From the NCBI GenBank assembly GCA_937942965.1, contig CALDGN010000332.1:1-18798 (forward strand): DNA of 18,798 nucleotides. Direction: 5' to 3'. Position numbers and translations under genes: made by a program. Under the pieces are notes generated by a model. The model was not told the DNA's origin and ran no database searches. It saw nothing but the letters and a program-made list of their open reading frames with translations. This DNA comes from an uncultured Acidimicrobiales bacterium. Its GTDB lineage: Bacteria > Actinomycetota > Acidimicrobiia > Acidimicrobiales > UBA10347. This document shows positions 13,745 to 18,798 of this stretch, piece by piece. Position 1 is the stretch's first letter. Each line of letters begins with the position of its first letter.

Positions 13745-15262
13745 ATGACTGCTACTTCGACGGGTGCGCCGCGCACCCGCATTGACTCGCTGCGCGCTGA
13801 ATGGCTCAGCAACCCCAAAGCCGACCTGCTGTCCGGCATGGTCGTCGCACTCGCCCTGATCCCCGAGGCAATCTCGTTCTCGATCATCGCTGGTGTCGAC
13901 CCCAAGGTCGGCCTCTACGCGTCGTTCTCGATCGCGATCATCATTGCGTTCGCAGGCGGACGCTCCGGCATGATCTCGGCCGCAACCGGCGCCATGGCGT
14001 TGGTCCTGGTCGATCTCGTCGCCGACCACGGCGTCGAATACCTCTTTGTCGCAACCGTGCTCGCCGGGATCCTGCAGGTCGGCCTCGGCTACCTCGGCGT
14101 TGGCGAACTCATGCGGTTCGTGCCCCGAAGCGTGATGATCGGCTTCGTCAACGCGCTCGCCATCTTGATCTTCCTTGCCCAGGTACCGCACATCCTGCTG
14201 AGCGACGAAGCCGACACCAGCCAGCTTCCACTCAACCTGCTCTTCATCGGCGTCGGCCTCGCCATCATCTACGGCCTGCCCCGCATCACCACGGTCATTC
14301 CATCGCCACTCGTCGCCATCGTCGTGCTCGCCGGTGTCGCCATCGGCATGGGCCTCGAACTGCCGACCGTGGGCGACATGGGCGAACTGCCGTCCTCGCT
14401 GCCCGGCCTGTCGCTGCCAGACGTTCCGTTCAACTTCGAGACGTTCCGCATCGTGCTGCCGTTCGCGATCACGCTCGCACTCGTCGGCCTGCTCGAATCG
14501 CTGCTCACCGCCCAGCTGCTCGACGACATGACCGACACCCGCTCCGACAAGAACCGCGAATCACGCGGCCAGGGCGTCGCCAACGTCATCACCGGCTTCT
14601 TCGGCGGCATGGCCGGCTGCGCCATGATCGGCCAGTCGATGATCAACCACCGCAGCGGCGGCCGCACCCGGCTGTCGACGCTCGCATCGGGCGTGTTCCT
14701 GCTGATCCTGATCCTGGTGCTTGGTGATCTTGTCGCCAAGATCCCGATGGCTGCACTTGTCGCCGTGATGATCATGGTCTCGATCGGCACGTTCAACTGG
14801 AAGAGCATCACCTCGGCCTCGCTCAAGACGATCCCGGTCGCCGAGTCGCTGATCATGGCCGCGACCGTCCTGATCGTCGTGCTCACCCACAACCTTGCCT
14901 ACGGCGTCGGCGCCGGTGTCGTGCTCTCCGCCGTCTTCTTCGCCCGCCACGTGTCCTCGGTCGTCAAGGTCACCAGCGTGACCGACCCCGAAAACACCGA
15001 ACGCCTCTACGCCGTGACTGGCGAACTCTTCTTCGCCTCGACCAACAACTTGGTCAGCCTGTTCGACTACGACGCCGTCCAGGTGCCTCGTGTCGAGATC
15101 GATCTGAGCGAAGCCCGAGTCTGGGACACCTCAGCGGTGGCTGCCCTCGACGCCGTTGTCGCCAAGTTCGCCCAGCGCGGCATCGAAGCCGAACTCGTCG
15201 GCATGAACCGCCACGCCGACGCCCTCCACAGCAAAACCACCGGCAACGTCTCGGCGCACTGA
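13745..15262 (+). CDS. SulP-family anion transporter with STAS domain
   Basis: 505 residues. SulP proteins carry anions such as sulfate or bicarbonate across the inner membrane. The N-terminal transporter part (about residues 25-400) begins NPKADLLSGMVVALALIPEA and has many hydrophobic segments. The conserved helix LVGLLESLLTAQLLDDMTDT and GVANVITGFFGGMAGCAMIG are typical of prokaryotic SulP. The C-terminal STAS domain (about 415-500) includes RVEIDLSEARVWDTSAVAAL, with the DTS that in STAS proteins is often a phosphorylation or regulatory site. The start is ATG 13745, where the family N-terminus begins; a longer in-frame start at 13604 would add 47 unlikely residues. The substrate cannot be told; no carbonic anhydrase or sulfate gene is adjacent. 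Confidence 0.93.
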   Translation: MTATSTGAPRTRIDSLRAEWLSNPKADLLSGMVVALALIPEAISFSIIAGVDPKVGLYASFSIAIIIAFAGGRSGMISAATGAMALVLVDLVADHGVEYLFVATVLAGILQVGLGYLGVGELMRFVPRSVMIGFVNALAILIFLAQVPHILLSDEADTSQLPLNLLFIGVGLAIIYGLPRITTVIPSPLVAIVVLAGVAIGMGLELPTVGDMGELPSSLPGLSLPDVPFNFETFRIVLPFAITLALVGLLESLLTAQLLDDMTDTRSDKNRESRGQGVANVITGFFGGMAGCAMIGQSMINHRSGGRTRLSTLASGVFLLILILVLGDLVAKIPMAALVAVMIMVSIGTFNWKSITSASLKTIPVAESLIMAATVLIVVLTHNLAYGVGAGVVLSAVFFARHVSSVVKVTSVTDPENTERLYAVTGELFFASTNNLVSLFDYDAVQVPRVEIDLSEARVWDTSAVAALDAVVAKFAQRGIEAELVGMNRHADALHSKTTGNVSAH

Positions 15263-15304
15263 TTCCCTCGCAATCGCAGCTTCCACTCTTGCATTGACGC
15301 GAAA

Positions 15305-15338
15305 CGACACCGTGGGGCAAGCGCCAGCCACGGTGTCG
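15305..15338. terminator. Bidirectional terminator hairpin
   Basis: CGACACCGTGG (15305-15315) pairs perfectly with CCACGGTGTCG (15328-15338), an 11-bp stem with a 12-nt loop. It lies between the convergent SulP and LAXTG genes, about 42 nt from each stop. There is no T-run, but GC-rich actinobacteria often use such hairpins. Confidence 0.7.
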
Positions 15339-15381
15339 AATCATCGCAGTGTTGAGTCAGCCCGCGAGCTGACCGCCACGA

Positions 15382-16083
15382 TCAGCTGAAGCGACGCGTC
15401 GAGCGAACGATCATCGCACCGCCAGCAACCATCGCCGTCGCAACGACCGCGAGCATGCCGGTCTCGACGCCGGTCACGGCGAGCTCTGGTGCGCCCGCGG
15501 CACCGGTGACATCGATGCGGAACGACTGTGGAGGGCTCATCTTGTAGCCCTCGCCGATCTCGACGACGAGCACCGTGGGGGAGTCGATGCGCAGCGAAAC
15601 CGAGTCGTTGCTGCTGCTCGAGCCGGTGACGTTGTGGGGAGCGTCAAAGGTCAGGTAGTAGCGATCGAACTTGCCGGCGGGGAAGTCGCCAAACACGTTG
15701 ACCCAGAACGGGTCGTCAGCCTCGGGCAGCATGGTGAACGAGATGCTGCTGCCCGTCATGTTGATCTCGTAGAGACCGCTGATGTCGCCGACCGGGGTGC
15801 CGGGCTGCGCAAGTGCCGTGGGGAACTCGGCCGAGGCGGCCGACACGGTGCCGTTCTCATCGAACAGGTCGTCCGGCTGGCCGAACAGCGCGGGGAACGC
15901 GAGCTCAGGCTCGCCCGGATCCTGCAAGGTGTTGCGCAATGTGACGTCGACGCCTTCGGGGATCGGGCCACTTTGTGCTTCTGCGGGCGCAGTGTTCAGG
16001 GCGAGGCCGAAGAACAGCACGGTCGCGATGGTCAACAAGGCGGTCAGCCTTGTGCGTAGGGTCTTCTGTACTGGGGTGGTCAT
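15382..16083 (-). CDS. Secreted surface protein with LAXTG-type sorting signal
   Basis: 233 residues. A signal peptide with a long hydrophobic core ends near AEA-Q (residues 34-37). The mature part (38-195) is unrecognised and rich in Asp, Ser and Phe, with probable beta strands (RYYLTFDAPHNVTGSSSSND; SVSLRIDSPTVLVVEIGEGY). The C-terminus has LAVTG (201-205), a hydrophobic segment (about 207-226) and a basic tail (RSTRRFS). This is the three-part sorting signal of sortase substrates, and LAXTG is the form cut by class E sortases of high-GC Gram-positives. The protein is therefore probably joined to the cell wall. No sortase gene is in the window. ATG 16083 has AAAGGAAG upstream. Function unknown. 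Confidence 0.85.
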   Translation of the reverse strand: MTTPVQKTLRTRLTALLTIATVLFFGLALNTAPAEAQSGPIPEGVDVTLRNTLQDPGEPELAFPALFGQPDDLFDENGTVSAASAEFPTALAQPGTPVGDISGLYEINMTGSSISFTMLPEADDPFWVNVFGDFPAGKFDRYYLTFDAPHNVTGSSSSNDSVSLRIDSPTVLVVEIGEGYKMSPPQSFRIDVTGAAGAPELAVTGVETGMLAVVATAMVAGGAMIVRSTRRFS

Positions 16084-16210
16084 AGTCTGATTCTTCCTTT
16101 GAGCAACAAGACGTAGCGCAAGCTACAAGCTGCACTTATGCAAATCAACTCATGCGCGCTGGTATCACCCGTTTGCGCCCTGCTCGTGAAGTTGTCGGGA
16201 AGCGGACCGG
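16084..16210 (-). promoter_or_regulatory. Leader and promoter region of the LAXTG gene
   Basis: 127 nt, more AT-rich near the gene than its surroundings. It contains the Shine-Dalgarno AAAGGAAG and a 5-bp hairpin with stem GTAGC/GCTAC (16113-16126). No clear -10/-35 pair is seen, although TTGATTTGCATAAG on the minus strand (near 16135-16148) is AT-rich enough to be part of one. Confidence 0.35.
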
Positions 16211-16732
16211 CTACTGCCAGGAGTGGCGGCGGGCTTCCCAGATGGCAATCGAGGTTGCGGTCGCCACGTTGAGCGAACCAATGCGCCCGAGTTGGGGCAG
16301 GAAAACCACGTCGTCGCAGTCGGCTAAAGCAGTCTTTGACAACCCTCGGTCTTCGTGGCCGATCACCAGACAGATCGGCTCATCGAACTCGGCGAGGTGC
16401 ATCGGCACGGCCTGGTCGGCCAGCTCGAGCCCGACGAGTCGGAAGCCCTTGTCGCGGGCAGCAGCGGCACCGGCGGCCCAGTCCTCGTGCTCGGTCCACG
16501 GGACGTAGCGGTCGGCGCCGAGCGCCGTCTTGCCGACATTCGTCGACGTCGGATTGATCTGCATCGCGGCTAAGAACAGATGCTCAACCCGATAGGCCGC
16601 GGCGGTCCTCAAGATGGCGCCAAGGTTGAACGGCCCGCCCAACCCTTCGAGCATGATCGAGAGTCGAGGCGGCTCGTTCTTGCGCCACTGGCGATGCAGC
16701 CGCTTGAGTTCGGTGCCGGACAGCTGCTTCAT
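16211..16732 (-). CDS. TrmH-family (SPOUT) RNA 2'-O-methyltransferase
   Basis: 173 residues. SPOUT/TrmH enzymes methylate the ribose 2'-OH of tRNA or rRNA with S-adenosylmethionine and form a knot fold. The three motifs are present: motif 1 GGPFNLGAILRTAAAYRVEH (Asn36, Arg42), motif 2 CLVIGHEDRGLS (Gly125, Glu127, Gly130) and motif 3 LPQLGRIGSLNVATATSIAI (Ser153, Leu154, Asn155). It lacks the N-terminal RNA-binding extension of larger RlmB-like proteins. ATG 16732 is fixed by AGGAG 7 nt upstream and by an ATGA overlap with the stop of the upstream methyltransferase gene, so the two are translationally coupled. The target nucleotide is unknown. Confidence 0.92.
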   Translation of the reverse strand: MKQLSGTELKRLHRQWRKNEPPRLSIMLEGLGGPFNLGAILRTAAAYRVEHLFLAAMQINPTSTNVGKTALGADRYVPWTEHEDWAAGAAAARDKGFRLVGLELADQAVPMHLAEFDEPICLVIGHEDRGLSKTALADCDDVVFLPQLGRIGSLNVATATSIAIWEARRHSWQ

Positions 16733-17349
16733 GCCTGATCTCCTGGTGGCGTGTTGGGCCGCGCCTGTACACGGAGAATGCGGTAGCCGCCACGGCTCAT
16801 CTGCCGTTCTGTCGGCCAGCCCTCTGCGTTGAGCCACTTGGCGAGCGAGTCGCTGCCGAGGTGCTTCAGCACGACCAGCTCCGCAAACCCGTCGGGCGAC
16901 AGCCGATCGAGCCATCGCGTTAACAAGGCGTGCAATGCGGGCTTGCCGATGCGGATCGGCGGATTCGACACGATGTGGTCGAACTGCACGTCGGCGGGCA
17001 CATCGTCAGGCGCCGCGACCGTGATGTTGAGGCCGAGGCGCTCCGCATTCGCCGCAGTGAGTGAGCGAGCCCGCTCGTTCACGTCGACCGCCCACACCGT
17101 GGACTCCGGTGAACGAAGCGCAGCCACACAGGCGATCGGGCCATACCCGCAGCCGATGTCGAGCACCGTCGAGCCGGGGGAGGGCCGCACCGCTTCGAGC
17201 ATGAGGAGCCTGGAACCCGCATCGATCTGCTCAGAGGAGAACACACCCCGGTCTGCATCGAGCTCGATCGACAGATCAGGAAGATGCAGCGCAAGGCGCC
17301 GTACATCGCTGGCGACGCCGGGTTGCTCACTGAAGTAATGGCCGGCCAC
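16729..17349 (-). CDS. Class I SAM methyltransferase, RsmC/RlmG-like
   Basis: 206 residues from GTG 17349. The fold is the small methyltransferase (MTS) type. The SAM motif VLDIGCGYGPIACVAALRSP (62-81), the acidic ribose contact AVDVNERA (87-94) and the catalytic NPPIRIGK (129-136) match RsmC/RlmG-like enzymes, which methylate guanine N2 in rRNA. The N-terminal HYFSEQPGVASDVRRLALHL and FSSEQIDAGSRLLM are also typical of this group. It is about the length of the catalytic half of E. coli RsmC, as is common in actinobacteria. A TACCGT box ends 6 nt before GTG, so the transcript is probably leaderless. The stop overlaps the start of the TrmH-family gene by 4 nt, pairing two probable RNA methyltransferases. 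Confidence 0.9.
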   Translation of the reverse strand: MAGHYFSEQPGVASDVRRLALHLPDLSIELDADRGVFSSEQIDAGSRLLMLEAVRPSPGSTVLDIGCGYGPIACVAALRSPESTVWAVDVNERARSLTAANAERLGLNITVAAPDDVPADVQFDHIVSNPPIRIGKPALHALLTRWLDRLSPDGFAELVVLKHLGSDSLAKWLNAEGWPTERQMSRGGYRILRVQARPNTPPGDQA

Positions 17350-17355
17350 TGCGTC

Positions 17356-17361
17356 ACGGTA
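17356..17361 (-). promoter_or_regulatory. -10 box for leaderless methyltransferase transcript
   Basis: On the minus strand TACCGT is followed by 6 nt and then GTG (17349). It supports that GTG as the start. Confidence 0.5.
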
Positions 17362-17429
17362 GCTGCGTCAATGAACGCCCCGCCGCCCCTTCGGTGCGAA
17401 ACGGGTGTCGCCCCGGCGGCCGAGCCACC

Positions 17430-17435
17430 TAGCCT
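17430..17435 (+). promoter_or_regulatory. -10 box for leaderless hisE-hisG transcript
   Basis: TAGCCT is followed by 6 nt and the GTG at 17442. Two GTG codons follow each other (17439 and 17442); this spacing favours the second. Confidence 0.5.
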
Positions 17436-17441
17436 GTCGTG

Positions 17442-17714
17442 GTGATTCTCTCTGAGCTCGAGGACGTGCTGCGCGAACGGCGCACCGCCGATCCCGAGGA
17501 GTCCTATACGGCGAAGCTGCTCGGCGATCCCGAGCTCACGCAACGCAAGATCATGGAAGAAGCGTTCGAGGTGTGCCTCGAACTGCAGCGTGGCGACGCA
17601 ACCCGTCTTCCGGAAGAAGCCGCCGACCTGATCTACCACCTGCTCGTCGGGCTCGTCGGAGCCGACGTTTCGCTCGACGACGTGTTCGCCGTACTCGAAG
17701 GACGCCGCCAATGA
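17442..17714 (+). CDS. hisE: Phosphoribosyl-ATP pyrophosphatase
   Basis: 90 residues. HisE hydrolyses phosphoribosyl-ATP to phosphoribosyl-AMP, the second step of histidine synthesis, in the cytoplasm. The MazG-like all-helical fold is shown by SYTAKLLGDP (21-30), KIMEEAFEV (36-44) and EEAADLIYHLLV (58-69), whose Glu and Asp residues bind Mg. The length is normal for a stand-alone HisE. I chose GTG 17442 because it lies 6 nt after the TAGCCT box; GTG 17439 would add one residue. The stop overlaps the hisG ATG by 4 nt, so the two are coupled. hisE next to hisG is a common actinobacterial arrangement. Confidence 0.96.
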   Translation: MILSELEDVLRERRTADPEESYTAKLLGDPELTQRKIMEEAFEVCLELQRGDATRLPEEAADLIYHLLVGLVGADVSLDDVFAVLEGRRQ

Positions 17715-18562
17715 CCAGCATCGCGGTGCCCTCCAAGGGCCGCCTCCGTGAATCCGTGCTCGACGTACTGAGCCGCGCCGGCTATCGGACCAGCGCCTTC
17801 CGCGGCTCGAACGCTTCGGCGGTGATCGAGGACATCGAGTTCATCGAGATGCGCCCACGCGACGCAGCCGCTTGGCTCAAGGCCGGCCGCCTCGACGCTG
17901 CGTTCATTTCGACCGACACGGCGCTCGAGAACGGCGTCGAAGACTGGCCAACAATCGAGCTCGGCTTCTCGCGCTCGGACATGGTCGTTGCCTGCCGCCA
18001 GGCGGCACCGTTCACCTCAGCCGCTGACCTCGCCGGCAAGACCGTCGCCACACACCTGCCCAACTGGACCGCACGCTGGTTTGCGTCCGAAGGCATCGAC
18101 GTCGAAGTCGTGTCCATGGGCGGCTCCCTCGAAGGCATCTGTGCTCGCGGCATGGCCGACGCGATTGTCGACCTGCGCGAAACCGGCGGCAGCCTGGCCC
18201 GCAACTCGCTCCACGCCATCCACGAAATCGTCGCTTGTCAGGCCGTCTTCACGATGGCGCCAAGCGCCGAGGGCGCGGCCGCCGACGCACTCGCTGGCAT
18301 GCAGCTGCGCATCGAAGCAGCGCACCTGGCCACCAAGCGTCAGTACCTGGTGTTGCACATCGACCCGGCCAAGGTCAGCGAGCTCGGCACGGTGTTCCCG
18401 GGCCTCGCATCGCCGACCTTGCTTCCGCTCGCGGGCCGTGACGATCTGGTCGCCGCCCACATGGTGGTCCAAAAGGAAAACCTGTGGGCACGGCTCGCAG
18501 ACCTGCGGGCACTCGGTGCAACGGGCATCGTCGCCCTGCCCACCGACGCAATCGTCGAATAG
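17711..18562 (+). CDS. hisG: ATP phosphoribosyltransferase, long form
   Basis: 283 residues. HisG joins ATP and PRPP in the first step of histidine synthesis and is the step usually inhibited by histidine. The N-terminal catalytic domain begins IAVPSKGRLRESVLDVLSRA and has the PRPP-binding segment DAIVDLRETGGSLARNSL (150-167; the usual form is TGxTLxxNxL). The C-terminal regulatory domain (about 205-283), with YLVLHIDPAKV and VQKENLWARLADLRALGATG, marks the long form that does not need HisZ. AAGGA lies 8 nt before ATG 17711, and ATGA overlaps the hisE stop. Feedback control by histidine is inferred from the presence of the domain. Confidence 0.97.
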   Translation: MTSIAVPSKGRLRESVLDVLSRAGYRTSAFRGSNASAVIEDIEFIEMRPRDAAAWLKAGRLDAAFISTDTALENGVEDWPTIELGFSRSDMVVACRQAAPFTSAADLAGKTVATHLPNWTARWFASEGIDVEVVSMGGSLEGICARGMADAIVDLRETGGSLARNSLHAIHEIVACQAVFTMAPSAEGAAADALAGMQLRIEAAHLATKRQYLVLHIDPAKVSELGTVFPGLASPTLLPLAGRDDLVAAHMVVQKENLWARLADLRALGATGIVALPTDAIVE

Positions 18563-18565
18563 CGA

Positions 18566-18798
18566 CTAGCTAGCCGGCAGCGGCGGAGGTTCGAACACCC
18601 CGTTCGGTGCCGGGTACTCCTGGGCCCGGCCCGGGTTCTGGTTGTTGTCGATGAAGCGCGTGCACTCGCGATAGGCGTCTTCCAACGAGTCAGTGGCGTC
18701 AGGCCCTGGCTCATCAAACGACGCAACGGTGGTGCTTACCGAGAAGTTCGCCTCGGCGGCGTCGTCCATGATTTCGACCATCTGCATCATGCCGTTGT
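18566..18798 (-). CDS. 3' part of an unknown gene entering from the right edge
   Basis: The minus-strand frame is open from the right edge to TAG at 18566-18568, about 77 visible residues. Two Met codons lie close to the edge (18790, 18787), but the frame continues upstream, so the true start is probably outside. The visible part includes SVSTTVASFDEPGPDATDSL and a Pro-rich end (FEPPPLPAS); one Cys, no membrane segment. It converges on hisG with 3 nt between the stops. I do not recognise a family. Codon use is GC-rich at third positions, which supports coding. Confidence 0.6.
   Translation of the reverse strand, partial: NGMMQMVEIMDDAAEANFSVSTTVASFDEPGPDATDSLEDAYRECTRFIDNNQNPGRAQEYPAPNGVFEPPPLPAS

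Noticed and set aside
13801..14727. 308-residue plus-strand frame inside the SulP gene
   Set aside because: Out-of-frame shadow with extreme Arg/His content.

Overview
The window is high-GC DNA with the layout of an actinobacterial chromosome. The run gmk-rpoZ-coaBC-metK-priA is a well-known actinobacterial arrangement. The PriA is of the helicase-motif-free actinobacterial type, and a surface protein carries a class E-like LAXTG sorting signal. Many first genes have a TANNNT -10 box placed for leaderless transcription. Together these fit an actinobacterium, possibly an Acidimicrobiia (Ilumatobacter-like) lineage; that placement is inference. I see no phage, transposase, CRISPR, tRNA or rRNA.

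Layout. Positions 1-2828 hold a leftward series: a small unknown protein, a DinB/DUF664 protein, a HAD-like hydrolase, a pair of tandem hairpin repeats, a GNAT acetyltransferase, and a lipoprotein that runs off the left edge. A LysR-type regulator (2926-3795) is divergent from this series. It is followed by the rightward housekeeping block gmk, rpoZ, coaBC, metK and priA (3893-9173), which serves guanine nucleotide supply, RNA polymerase assembly, CoA synthesis, S-adenosylmethionine synthesis and replication restart. A large leftward lipoprotein with two apparent repeat domains (9199-11436) converges on priA. A divergent ureohydrolase (11611-12624) follows, then a leftward four-helix membrane protein with a Pro/Ala-rich tail (12688-13377). 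A 367-bp divergent intergenic region rich in hairpins precedes a SulP-STAS anion transporter (13745-15262). Next come a leftward LAXTG-anchored surface protein (15382-16083) and a leftward pair of a class I methyltransferase coupled to a TrmH-family RNA methyltransferase (16211-17349). The histidine pair hisE-hisG (17442-18562) and the 3' end of an unknown gene close the window.

Expression logic. First genes of transcription units (GNAT, DinB, lysR, gmk, ureohydrolase, methyltransferase, hisE) have a TANNNT-like hexamer 6-7 nt before the start codon and no Shine-Dalgarno. Most downstream or leadered genes (coaBC, metK, hisG, TrmH, the membrane protein, the LAXTG protein) have a recognisable Shine-Dalgarno.

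Most of the content is ordinary. The points most worth a second look are: the missing canonical start of priA, with metK and priA in one frame separated by a single TAG; the Glu-to-Cys change in the ureohydrolase substrate-site motif; the tandem hairpins at 1234-1340; the tandem UUCG-hairpin repeats before the membrane protein; and the divergent GMP site of Gmk. I do not see a clearly new multi-gene system.
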